A DNA stretch of 64,000 bases from Pseudoduganella umbonata (lineage in GTDB: Bacteria; Pseudomonadota; Gammaproteobacteria; Burkholderiales; Burkholderiaceae_D), in NCBI RefSeq assembly GCF_014192225.1, contig NZ_JACHXS010000016.1:80054-144053 (forward strand). The letters run 5' to 3'. The position numbers and the translations under genes were made by a program. Every line of letters begins with the position of its first letter. The first letter of the stretch is position 1. Positions 17,814-26,448 of the stretch are shown in pieces. The notes below the pieces were generated by a model, which saw only the letters and a list, made by a program, of their open reading frames with translations, ran no database searches and was not told the origin of the DNA.

Positions 17814-19796
17814 TCAGGCAACTTTCACGCCTGAATGGGTGTTGCTCCACGATTTCAACCATGCTGTCGCATCGAATCGCTCATCGAGCGATACAGGACG
17901 CAATTTCGATGGCAGGCCGGTGGGATCATCTGTTAAAACAGCATTGCAACCCGCAATCTGTAGAAAGCGGGAATCGTCTAAAAGCAGGTGAGCATCATCG
18001 CCAATGCGCGGTAAGAGATCCACCACCCCAGTGTGCCAGAGAGCCTCACTACTATCACCAAAGACCAGCAGCCGAACCTGCAAATCTGGCTTGCTGGCGA
18101 CCAGGCGTGCTAGAGCGAGCACTTGATGCGCTGCTGGTCTCCTGACGTCGTGATTCCAAATTGCAATACGTTGACTGGACGATCGAAGTCGCTGCAGCAT
18201 TGTCGGCATCGCCTTTTTTGCGACAACTAAAGGTAAGGTGGCTGGCTGCTGAGCAGTATCGGCCTTACGCAGCCAATTAGCCGCACACGACCGCTCGACG
18301 GCCAAACGCAATGCGGCACGCGCTGTGGATAACGGATCGTTTTGGCGAAACGCAGAAAATTCTGGATAGAAAGACGGAAAGCGAGCGAGCAGCACACGGC
18401 GGTTTTGCACTACACGCAGCGTTTTTTCGGCTCGGAACGATACGGTACCAGCGTGGGTCACAAATACCCCGGTCGCTTGCAAGTGGCGCCAGCCTGCAGC
18501 GCGGGCGCGCATGCACCAGTCCACTTCCTCACCGTAACCGCGTATGAGCGACGTGCCATCGAGCATGCCGATAGCATCGAGCACTGGACGGCGGATCAAC
18601 ATTGTAAATCCACAGCACGAAGGGAGCTCGATATCGCTGCCGCCATTCATGGCGCGAACCCGAGCAGCCGCATCGTCCAGTGTCGCAAGTTCACGCAAGT
18701 CTGGCGCAGAGGCAGCTTGGCTCATCAAAGGGAAGCTGCTGATTTCACCGTTGTTCGTCCAGGGTGTTACCGAAGCGATGTCTGGTTCGGCATACAACGC
18801 ACGTTTGAGGCGATCTATCCAGTCAGCGTGTACCTGCGTGTCGGCGTTTAGCAGCAACACGTCGTGGTCCGGAAACTCGCGCATGCCGCGGTTCGTCGTT
18901 TCAATAAAGCCCAGGTTGCGCGGATTGCGCAACAGGGTAATCAGGCCGGCAGTGGCCTGTTTGTCGAGCCAGGCCGACAGGGCCGGCTCCGGGCTGGCAT
19001 CGTCGATCACGACCACCCGCGCAGGCGTTTGGTTCTGTTTCAGACTGGCGAGTACGCTGTTCAGGCAAGCCTGTACCAGCGCGAGTTCACGGTAGACCGG
19101 AATAACGATCGAAACCGGGCGCGACGAAAAGCCATCGTCGTCGCTTTGCCGTGCCTGGATGACGGGCGGCGCGTAAAACGCCAGCGGCGAGCCCGGAAGC
19201 AATTGTTGCTTCCCGTCGGGTTGTACAAGCGTTACAGACCAGACCGCGCCGGGCTTTGGACAGGCGAGCCGGAATCGGCTGCCGTCGGCTGGTATCTCGA
19301 CCTGGTATTGCCGGGTTTCGTCCGACAACAGTAATTTTGCACGCGGCGCGGAGGCGCCCGCCTGCACATTCAAAAACACCATGCCTGCGATCGCGTCGCC
19401 GTCCTTCCAGCAGGCACCGGTATGGGCAACGCCAGCCGCGCGCAATAGCGGCAGCAGGCTGGCGTGTCGCCCTGCCTGACAGCGCGCGGGCAGGAAAGCC
19501 GGGCCCAGGCTGGCCACGTCGGCGCGGCCGCCATCCTGCAGCCAGCTTTGCAGCATCGCATCCTGCAGAACGGGGTTCTCGGCATCGGAAAGCCATGCCG
19601 CGTGCCATGCGCGCGCGGCCATGAATGGATAGCCAGTCTGCAGCACCTTGGCGCGCAGCATGGCGGGAATACTTTTCAGGGGCAAGCGCCGGCAAACGTA
19701 CTCGGCGGCCAGCAACGCATCGGCGTAATAGCCTGCCTGGAATGCTTCCAGTGCTCGGGTCAGTAGCGCGTCGTCCCGCAAGCGGGGCGTGCACAT
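17814..19796 (-). CDS. GT2 glycosyltransferase with N-terminal helical-repeat region
   Basis: 660 residues if translation begins at ATG 19796. Residues 8-90 look TPR-like (ALEAFQAGYYADALLAAEY). Residues 130-205 are a beta-rich linker module. The GT2 domain at about 226-455 starts SIVIPVYREL, with the metal site LLNADTQ (Asp319) and GYGEEVDWCMRA late in the fold. The C-terminal 150 residues may be a partial GT-B-like fold (RIAIWNHDVRRPA). The start is uncertain: it lies only 6 nt after the T-run of a terminator, and no Shine-Dalgarno site is visible. Function: transfer of an unknown sugar in the island's glycan. Confidence 0.78.
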   Translation of the reverse strand: MCTPRLRDDALLTRALEAFQAGYYADALLAAEYVCRRLPLKSIPAMLRAKVLQTGYPFMAARAWHAAWLSDAENPVLQDAMLQSWLQDGGRADVASLGPAFLPARCQAGRHASLLPLLRAAGVAHTGACWKDGDAIAGMVFLNVQAGASAPRAKLLLSDETRQYQVEIPADGSRFRLACPKPGAVWSVTLVQPDGKQQLLPGSPLAFYAPPVIQARQSDDDGFSSRPVSIVIPVYRELALVQACLNSVLASLKQNQTPARVVVIDDASPEPALSAWLDKQATAGLITLLRNPRNLGFIETTNRGMREFPDHDVLLLNADTQVHADWIDRLKRALYAEPDIASVTPWTNNGEISSFPLMSQAASAPDLRELATLDDAAARVRAMNGGSDIELPSCCGFTMLIRRPVLDAIGMLDGTSLIRGYGEEVDWCMRARAAGWRHLQATGVFVTHAGTVSFRAEKTLRVVQNRRVLLARFPSFYPEFSAFRQNDPLSTARAALRLAVERSCAANWLRKADTAQQPATLPLVVAKKAMPTMLQRLRSSSQRIAIWNHDVRRPAAHQVLALARLVASKPDLQVRLLVFGDSSEALWHTGVVDLLPRIGDDAHLLLDDSRFLQIAGCNAVLTDDPTGLPSKLRPVSLDERFDATAWLKSWSNTHSGVKVA

Positions 19797-19802
19797 AGAG
19801 AG

Positions 19803-19826
19803 AAAAAAGGGGGCAGGGCCCCCTTT
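19803..19826 (-). terminator. Intrinsic terminator of the DUF4214 gene
   Basis: Perfect 9-bp stem AAAGGGGGC / GCCCCCTTT with a 3-nt loop; on the minus strand it is followed by a run of T. It lies 24 bp after the DUF4214 stop codon and just before the start of the GT2 gene, so the GT genes are expressed by read-through or from a promoter not seen. Confidence 0.85.
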
Positions 19827-19849
19827 CAGATGTTGCATGGTTCGAACAG

Positions 19850-20899
19850 TTAGCTGACGATGCCGTCTACGATCGTGACCGAACCGACCACGTTCACTTC
19901 GTTCAACTCGACGGTTGCTGCCGCCTGTGCGAAGTTGGCTGCCACGTATGCACGCGAACCGCCTGCTTCCAGAACGGTGGTCCAATACGTTACGCCGGCA
20001 TCTTCGCCTTCGCGGCCCAGTACATCTTCGTACAGGTCAGCGATGAACTCGGCGTTCGTCAGTTCGCCGCCGGTGTATTCCTCGGAAGCCGCCAGTGCCG
20101 TAGCTACCTGGCCGAGCGTCCAGCCGGCTTCCAGTTGCGCGAACCAGTAGTCCACGCCACCTGCGTCGGCCGTGCGGTCGAACAGCGCCTGGTACAGGTT
20201 AGCTACTGCGGCTTCGTCCGCGTCGGCAGCGAAGATCAGCGCTTCGCCATCGTCCAGCTGCACGTATTGCGCGTTCGAGATGTCGATCGACACACCGGTC
20301 TCTGCGTTGTTGACCACAGCATGGCCATCTTCCACTTCGACGGTGAAGTCATCGGCTTCGCCGACTGCCTGGATCAGGGTGTCGCCACCGCCAACCACCG
20401 TGCTGCTGCCCTCGGCCGCAACAACGATCGTGTGACCGGTACCTGCCGTGACCACGTCGCCGTCGCCAGCCGTCACATGGGTGTTCTTGTCGTCGGCGAT
20501 CGTGATGTTGTCGGCTGCTGCCGTGCCAACCACGATACGCTCGATCGTGTCACCAACTGCTGCCTGTACCACAGCGCCAGGTACCTTGCCGCCGGCTGCA
20601 GCAGCGGAATCGAACGTCACGTCCACGCCGCCTTCGCCCTGGAACAGCACGACTGGCGTATCGCTGTTAACGGTGACCGTGGCTTGCTCATCGTCCGACA
20701 CGGTAACAAATGCGATCTCGGTGCCAGCAGCGATAGTCAGCGCGCCGTCGTCCGCAACGGTGATTTCTTCTGCAACGATCGTATCGGTCGCGGTTGGGCT
20801 GATCAGCGCCAAGATGCTGTTGATGGTAGCTTCGGTGAAGACCGCGGTCGACGCGCTCGTCAGCGCTTCGGTGACGGCAGCTTGGTTGGTATCGTACAT
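19850..20899 (-). CDS. Acidic DUF4214-domain protein, probable secreted/surface protein
   Basis: 349 residues, strongly acidic and very rich in Ala, Val, Thr and Gly, with almost no Lys, Arg or Cys. The N-terminal two thirds are repetitive beta-forming sequence. The C-terminal part carries two DUF4214 units (NLYQALFDRTADAGGVDYW and DLYEDVLGREGEDAGVTYW, about residues 233-325). Such proteins lack a Sec signal and are usually thought to leave by type I secretion; none of the exporter genes is in this window. AAGGAG lies 10 nt upstream of ATG 20899. The strong own terminator and good ribosome site suggest high expression. It may be a surface-layer-like or matrix protein and a possible target of the neighbouring transferases, which is inference. 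Confidence 0.75.
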   Translation of the reverse strand: MYDTNQAAVTEALTSASTAVFTEATINSILALISPTATDTIVAEEITVADDGALTIAAGTEIAFVTVSDDEQATVTVNSDTPVVLFQGEGGVDVTFDSAAAAGGKVPGAVVQAAVGDTIERIVVGTAAADNITIADDKNTHVTAGDGDVVTAGTGHTIVVAAEGSSTVVGGGDTLIQAVGEADDFTVEVEDGHAVVNNAETGVSIDISNAQYVQLDDGEALIFAADADEAAVANLYQALFDRTADAGGVDYWFAQLEAGWTLGQVATALAASEEYTGGELTNAEFIADLYEDVLGREGEDAGVTYWTTVLEAGGSRAYVAANFAQAAATVELNEVNVVGSVTIVDGIVS

Positions 20900-21438
20900 G
20901 AGAGACCTACTCCTTAAGGTTTAGTAATCTCCGGGAATACCCCGGTTCTATCAAACGGACCAGGCCGCAAGACGCGGTCCGTTATTCGTTTTCAGTGCCT
21001 GTTCAAACTCACTTGAGTATTGCTGTCTTCGCCACCAGGCTTGGCTGAGATCAAGACGTGCAGAGTCATACTCTGGTCGAACTAATCGCGAGAATAAGCG
21101 TGCCACGTTTTTCACCCACGCGCAGGGATGATTTAATTGCATCAAACGTAGGGACTGAACATTGACGTCAGATGTTGCGAATTGACGTCACGTACTGCAG
21201 GGTTAGCTTGAATTCGCGATTCTACAGGGAAATATCCTGCGAAATCTCACACATTGTTACGAAAAATGGCTATTACGTCAAAATATTCATTCGTGAAACC
21301 TCAAATGCTATAAAAATTGCATCATTGAAACACCGAATTACCCCGGCTTTGCCGCGCTGTTCCCGCCTTCGCCTTTTCATTCCATGCCCGACAATGCAGG
21401 CTCAGTAATCCAGCACAGTCGAGCATCAGGCAGAAAAC
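20900..21438. promoter_or_regulatory. Divergent control region DUF4214 gene / flhB
   Basis: 539 bp between divergent genes. It contains two identical ATTGACGTCA boxes at 21161-21170 and 21181-21190, exactly 20 bp apart, each holding the palindrome TGACGTCA. An 8-bp inverted repeat lies at 20954-20961 and 20976-20983, with a smaller one at about 20930-20945, in the DUF4214 leader. A TATAAA hexamer near 21310 is a possible -10 for flhB. No FlhDC box could be assigned. Confidence 0.5.
20951..21142 (-). CDS. Possible small hypothetical protein (63 aa)
   Basis: A short frame from ATG 21142 with plausible protein composition (ARLFSRLVRPEYDSARLDL) that somewhat recalls short DUF3563-like proteins, but without a visible ribosome site. 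It lies in the leader of the DUF4214 gene, same strand, 51 bp upstream. It may be a real small protein, a leader peptide or chance; I cannot decide. Confidence 0.28.
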   Translation of the reverse strand: MQLNHPCAWVKNVARLFSRLVRPEYDSARLDLSQAWWRRQQYSSEFEQALKTNNGPRLAAWSV

Positions 21439-22584
21439 ATGGCAGAAGACAGCGAAGCCGAGAAGACAGAACCCGCGTCAGAGAGGCGCCTCCAGCAGGC
21501 GCGTGAAGAAGGCGATGTTCCCCGCTCGCGGGAAGTGGCGACGTTTACCGTGCTGATGGCCGCGGGCGCCGGCCTGTACATCTTTGGTGCAACGATGGCG
21601 CGCCAGCTGTCGGCCACGCTCGCTTCCGGCCTGAGGCTGACGCGCGAGCAGGTATTCGACATGGATGTGCTGGGCACGCGCATCCTGGCCGACGTGGTGC
21701 AGGTACTGATCACGTTCCTGCCCCTGGGCCTGGCCGTGATGCTGGTGGCGATCGCTTCGCCGGTGCTGGTGGGCGGCTGGCTGTTTACCGCCAAGGGCTT
21801 CATGCCGAAGTTCGGCAAGCTGAACCCCATCAACGGCATCACCAACATGGTGTCGAAGAACGCGCTGGTGGAACTGGTCAAGGCCATCATCAAGACCATC
21901 ATCGTCGGCGCCGTCGCCTACATGGTCGTGATGCGCTACAAGGATGCCATCTTCGGCCTCGTGTCCGAGCCGGCCCATGAAGGCTACCAGCACATGCTGG
22001 ACATGCTGGCGATGAGCTTCCTGATCCTGGTCGGCGCGCTGGGCTTCATCGCTCTCATCGATGCGCCGTACCAGATGTGGCACTACGCGAACAAGATGAA
22101 GATGACGCGGCAGGAAATGATCCAGGAATCGAAGGAATCGGACGGCAACCCGCAGATCAAGGGCAAGATCCGCCAGATGCAGCGCGAGATGGCGCGTCGC
22201 CGGATGATGCAGGACGTGCCGACCGCCGACGTGGTCGTCACCAACCCGACCCACTACGCGGTGGCGCTGAAGTATGCGGACGGCTCGAAGGGCGCGCCGA
22301 AGGTGGTTGCAAAGGGCACCGATGCGGTGGCCGCGAAGATCCGCGAGCTGGCCAAGGAGCACCGGGTGGCGATCCTGGAAGCGCCGGCGCTGGCCCGCGC
22401 ACTGCACAAGCACAGCGATATCGGCGACGAGATCCCACAGCGGCTGTATGCGGCCGTGGCCGAAGTGCTGGCTTACGTATACCAGCTGCGCGCCTACCGG
22501 CCGGGCGGGCGCTATCCGGATCGTCCAACCAAACTCGACGTGCCGGCGGACATGGATCCGAATACCGCGCCACCGAAACCGTAA
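21439..22584 (+). CDS. flhB: Flagellar type III secretion protein FlhB
   Basis: 381 residues. Inner-membrane part of the flagellar export gate that switches substrate from rod/hook to filament. The N-terminus is TEPASERRLQQAREEGDVPRS-like, with four transmembrane segments at about 30-210. The cytoplasmic domain carries the autocleavage site Asn269-Pro-Thr-His272, at the same numbering as in E. coli. A C-terminal Pro-rich tail follows. First gene of a run flhB-flhA-flhF-flhG-fliA-motC-motD; flhA starts 24 bp after its stop. Confidence 0.97.
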   Translation: MAEDSEAEKTEPASERRLQQAREEGDVPRSREVATFTVLMAAGAGLYIFGATMARQLSATLASGLRLTREQVFDMDVLGTRILADVVQVLITFLPLGLAVMLVAIASPVLVGGWLFTAKGFMPKFGKLNPINGITNMVSKNALVELVKAIIKTIIVGAVAYMVVMRYKDAIFGLVSEPAHEGYQHMLDMLAMSFLILVGALGFIALIDAPYQMWHYANKMKMTRQEMIQESKESDGNPQIKGKIRQMQREMARRRMMQDVPTADVVVTNPTHYAVALKYADGSKGAPKVVAKGTDAVAAKIRELAKEHRVAILEAPALARALHKHSDIGDEIPQRLYAAVAEVLAYVYQLRAYRPGGRYPDRPTKLDVPADMDPNTAPPKP

Positions 22585-22608
22585 CCGTCACACCGAAGGA
22601 AGAACACG

Positions 22609-24762
22609 ATGCAAGCGCTCAAGATGGCCGGCTGGATGAACGGTATCACCGGCGGCAAGCCACAGACACTGGCCGCGCCGGTCCTGATCATCATGCTGCT
22701 GGCAATGATGATCCTGCCGCTGCCGGCATTCATCCTCGACCTGTTCTTCAGCTTTAATATCGCCATTTCCGTGATCGTGCTGCTGACCGCGCTGTATACC
22801 GTCAAGCCGCTCGATTTCATGGCGTTTCCGATCGTGCTGCTGCTGACCACGATGCTGCGGCTGGCGCTGAACGTGGCCTCGACCCGCATCGTGCTGACCG
22901 AAGGGCACACGGGGCCGGACGCGGCCGGCAAGGTGGTCGAGGCGTTCGGCCACTTCCTGATCGGCGGTAACTACACCGTCGGTATCGTGGTGTTCATCAT
23001 CCTCACCATCATCAACTTCGTCGTAGTCACCAAGGGTGCTGGCCGTATCGCCGAGGTGGGCGCCCGTTTCGCGCTCGATGCGCTGCCCGGCAAGCAGATG
23101 GCGATCGACGCCGACCTGAACGCCGGCCTGATCGGCGAGGCCGAAGCGAAACAGCGCCGCAGCGAAGTGTCGATGGAAGCGGAATTCTATGGCGCGATGG
23201 ACGGCGCCTCGAAGTACGTGCGGGGCGATGCGGTAGCCGGTATCCTGGTCACCGTCATCAACATCGTCGGCGGGCTGCTGGTCGGGCTGATCATGCACGA
23301 CATGGCATTCGGCGATGCGGTGCGCACCTATACGCTGCTGGCCATCGGCGACGGCCTGGTGGCGCAGATCCCATCGCTGATCATCTCGCTGGCGGCCGGT
23401 GCCGTCGTGTCGCGCGTGGCGTCGGAAAAGGATATCGGCTCGCAGCTGGTCGGCCAGTTGTTCGCCAAGCCGCAGGTCATGTACATCACCGCCGCCATCA
23501 TCGGCGGGCTGGGCCTGATTCCCGGCATGCCGAACCTGGTGTTCCTGCTGCTGGGCGGGGCGCTGGCCGGTGGCGGCTACCTGCTTGCCAAGCGGGAAAA
23601 GGAGGCGCCGGAAGGCGGTGCGGCGGCCGGCCCGGCTGGCGGCGGCGGTGCGGGTGCCGGTGCCGCTGCAGGCGGCGCGGCCGCGGGCGGGCAGGGCGGC
23701 GGCGCGGCCGGCGAGAACGAAGAGGCCACGTGGAGCGACGTGATGGCCGTCGATACCCTCGGCCTGGAAGTGGGCTACCGCCTGATTCCGCTGGTCGACA
23801 AGGCGCAGAGCGGCGAACTGCTCAAGCGCATCAAGGGCATCCGCAAGAAGTTCGCGCAGGAGGTCGGCTTCCTGGCGCCGCCGGTGCACATCCGCGACAA
23901 CCTGGAGCTGAAGCCTTCCGCCTACCGCATCACGCTGAAGGGCGTGGAGGTGGGCACCGGCGAAGCGTTCAACGGCCAGTTCCTGGCGATCAACCCGGGC
24001 ATGGCGAGCGGTACGCTGCCGGGCCTGGCCACGACCGACCCGGCGTTCGGCCTGCCCGCCGTATGGATCGATGCCAGCCTGCGCGACCAGGCGCAGGGCA
24101 TGGGCTACACGGTGGTCGATGCCGGCACCGTCGTCGCCACGCACCTGAACCACCTGATCACGTCGCACGCCTCGGAACTGCTGGGCCGCAGCGAAGTGCA
24201 GGCGCTGCTCGACCACCTGGGCAAGGAAGCGCCGAAACTGACCGAGGACCTGGTGCCGAAGACGATCTCGCTGTCGTCCCTGCAGAAGGTGCTGCAGAAC
24301 CTGCTGGCCGAAGGCGTGCACATTCGCGACATGCGCTCGATCATCGAAGCGCTGTCCGAACACACCGCGCACACGCAGGACCCGAACGAACTGACCGCGC
24401 TGGTGCGGATCGCGCTGGGCCGGGCGATCGTCCAGCAACTGTTCCCGGGGAATGGCGAACTCTCGGTGATGACGCTCGACAACCGCCTGGAACGCCTGCT
24501 GATGCAGGCGCTGGCCCAGGGCGGCGCCGACGGTGCCGGCATCGAGCCTGGCCTGGCCGACACGATCGCCCAGCAGGCCGCGCAGGCCGCCGCGCAGCAG
24601 GAAGCGCTGGGCGTCAACGCCGTGCTGCTGGTGCCCGGCCCGTTGCGGCCACTGCTGTCGCGCTTCCTGCGGCGCGCGCTGCCGCACCTGAAGGTGCTGT
24701 CGCATGCCGAGATTCCGGAATCGAAGACGATCCGGGTGACGGCGCTGGTCGGCAACACCTGA
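22609..24762 (+). CDS. flhA: Flagellar export gate protein FlhA
   Basis: 717 residues. Forms the nonameric export ring and energy-coupling core of the flagellar secretion system. Eight transmembrane segments occupy about residues 20-325, with the conserved FHIPEP-family loop LPGKQMAIDADLNAGLI between them. A Gly/Ala-rich linker of about 40 residues (around 335-375) is longer and lower in complexity than usual. The cytoplasmic domain that docks chaperone-substrate complexes follows. The last 18 bp around its stop codon are duplicated 91 bp downstream. Confidence 0.97.
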   Translation: MQALKMAGWMNGITGGKPQTLAAPVLIIMLLAMMILPLPAFILDLFFSFNIAISVIVLLTALYTVKPLDFMAFPIVLLLTTMLRLALNVASTRIVLTEGHTGPDAAGKVVEAFGHFLIGGNYTVGIVVFIILTIINFVVVTKGAGRIAEVGARFALDALPGKQMAIDADLNAGLIGEAEAKQRRSEVSMEAEFYGAMDGASKYVRGDAVAGILVTVINIVGGLLVGLIMHDMAFGDAVRTYTLLAIGDGLVAQIPSLIISLAAGAVVSRVASEKDIGSQLVGQLFAKPQVMYITAAIIGGLGLIPGMPNLVFLLLGGALAGGGYLLAKREKEAPEGGAAAGPAGGGGAGAGAAAGGAAAGGQGGGAAGENEEATWSDVMAVDTLGLEVGYRLIPLVDKAQSGELLKRIKGIRKKFAQEVGFLAPPVHIRDNLELKPSAYRITLKGVEVGTGEAFNGQFLAINPGMASGTLPGLATTDPAFGLPAVWIDASLRDQAQGMGYTVVDAGTVVATHLNHLITSHASELLGRSEVQALLDHLGKEAPKLTEDLVPKTISLSSLQKVLQNLLAEGVHIRDMRSIIEALSEHTAHTQDPNELTALVRIALGRAIVQQLFPGNGELSVMTLDNRLERLLMQALAQGGADGAGIEPGLADTIAQQAAQAAAQQEALGVNAVLLVPGPLRPLLSRFLRRALPHLKVLSHAEIPESKTIRVTALVGNT

Positions 24763-24858
24763 GCTCGTGTCCACCATGGGGTCAGGCACGAAAGTGGACA
24801 CGAACTCGTCAGTTAGATGGCCTGGTTCGTGTCGCTAAACCGGCAACACCTGAGCTCG
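24750..24858. repeat. 18-bp direct repeat flanking a small palindromic insert after flhA
   Basis: CGGCAACACCTGAGCTCG occurs at 24750-24767 (containing the flhA stop codon) and again at 24841-24858. The 73 bp between contain an inverted repeat, CGTGTCCAC (24765-24773) with GTGGACACG (24794-24802). The layout resembles a target-site duplication around a mobile palindromic element, or a local tandem duplication. Confidence 0.7.
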
Positions 24859-24990
24859 CTCGGAGTCATCTGTATAGCGGTCGTCGAAATACCCCCCTTT
24901 TCCCCACCTGTTCCAATGATGCTTACTCCACGGCATCGTCAATAATTTCACCATCGAGAAAAACTCTGTGCATGGCGAACAGGAGCAGCA

Positions 24991-26448
24991 ATGAACGTCA
25001 AGAAATTTACCGCGCCCACGTCGCGTGAGGCGCTGCGCAAGGTGCGCGAGGCCCTGGGGCCGGATGCGGTGATCCTGTCGAATCGCCCGATGGATGGCGT
25101 GGTCGAGATCCTGGCGCTGGCCAACGACGATGCCGCATCGCTGGCCAGCCCGGTCGACGATGCGCCACCGGGCGCGCCGCACCTGGACCTGGACGATGGC
25201 TACGCCGCCGCGCCGGCACCGGTCGCTGCACGGCAGCCGCAGATGGCCGCGCGCCCCGCCATGCAGGCGCCGTCGGCACCGATGCCGCGCGCGCCATTCG
25301 CGCCGTCGATGCCGCCTCAGTCGATGCATCCGATGCAGCCGCCGGCGCACCAGCCGATCCAGCAAGCGACGCACCAGCCCGTCCAGCAGGCGATGCACCA
25401 GCCGCGGCAGCAAGCGATGCCGCCGGCCGTGGACATGGCCAGCATCAGCGCGTTGCTGGCCGAGGCCGTCAACTCGGCCAAGGCCAATGCCGCCGCCGAG
25501 ATGCACGGCATGATGACCGAGCTGCGCGCCATGCGCGGCATGATGGAAACCCAGCTGGCCGAACTGTCGTGGGGCAGCGCGCAGCAGCGCGAACCGCACA
25601 AGGCGGCCGTGCTGCGCGAACTGCTGGCCGCCGGCTTTTCAGCCACGCTGGCGCGCCGCCTGCTGGACAAGCTGCCGGCCGGCCGCGGCGCCGACGAAGC
25701 GCTGCGCTGGATCCGCACCGTGCTGGCACGGAACATCGGTGCGATGGCCAACGAAGATGCGCTGATCGAGCGCGGCGGCGTGTTCGCGCTGGTGGGGCCG
25801 ACCGGTGTCGGTAAGACCACCAGCACGGCCAAGCTGGCGGCGCGTTGCGTGATGCGCCATGGCCCGGAAAAGCTGGCGCTGATCACCACCGATGCCTATC
25901 GTATCGGCGCACACGAACAGTTGCGTATCTACGGCAAGATCCTTGGCGTGATGGTACATTCCGTGAAGGATGAGGCCGACTTGCGCATCGCCCTGAAAGA
26001 GCTGCGCAACAAGCACACGGTGCTGATCGATACGGTCGGCGTCAGCCAGCGCGACCAGATGGTCACCGAGCAGGTGGCGATGCTGCAGGGCACCGATGTC
26101 GACGTCAAGCGGCTGCTGTGCCTGAACGCCACGTCCACCCAGGAAACGCTGACCGAAGTGGTGCGCGCCTACCAGGGCAGCGGCCTGGCCGGCAGCATCA
26201 TCACCAAGCTGGACGAAGCGGCGTCGCTGGGCAATGTGCTCGACGTGGTGATTCGCCAGAAGCTGCAACTGTTCTATGTGTCGAATGGCCAGCGCGTGCC
26301 GGAAGACCTGCACCTGGCACAGCCGGCCGAGCTCGTGGAGCGGGCGTTCCGGCTGAAGAAGGACGGATCCGACCTTACCGATGGCGAGCTGCCGATGCTG
26401 ATGGCGGCGGCCGGCAACGATGGACTGCGCGAGGTGCACCTTGGCTAA
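24991..26448 (+). CDS. flhF: Flagellar biosynthesis GTPase FlhF
   Basis: 485 residues. SRP-type GTPase that sets the polar position of the flagellum. N-terminal motif MNVKKFTAPTSREALRKV, then a long Gln/Pro/Met/His-rich low-complexity stretch (about 70-145), then the NG domain with G1 GPTGVGKTTSTAKL, G3 DTVGVSQRDQM and G4 TKLDEAASLG. Its presence with FlhG points to polar rather than peritrichous flagella. flhF is separated from flhA by 228 bp holding the duplicated segment. Its stop overlaps the start of flhG. Confidence 0.95.
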   Translation: MNVKKFTAPTSREALRKVREALGPDAVILSNRPMDGVVEILALANDDAASLASPVDDAPPGAPHLDLDDGYAAAPAPVAARQPQMAARPAMQAPSAPMPRAPFAPSMPPQSMHPMQPPAHQPIQQATHQPVQQAMHQPRQQAMPPAVDMASISALLAEAVNSAKANAAAEMHGMMTELRAMRGMMETQLAELSWGSAQQREPHKAAVLRELLAAGFSATLARRLLDKLPAGRGADEALRWIRTVLARNIGAMANEDALIERGGVFALVGPTGVGKTTSTAKLAARCVMRHGPEKLALITTDAYRIGAHEQLRIYGKILGVMVHSVKDEADLRIALKELRNKHTVLIDTVGVSQRDQMVTEQVAMLQGTDVDVKRLLCLNATSTQETLTEVVRAYQGSGLAGSIITKLDEAASLGNVLDVVIRQKLQLFYVSNGQRVPEDLHLAQPAELVERAFRLKKDGSDLTDGELPMLMAAAGNDGLREVHLG

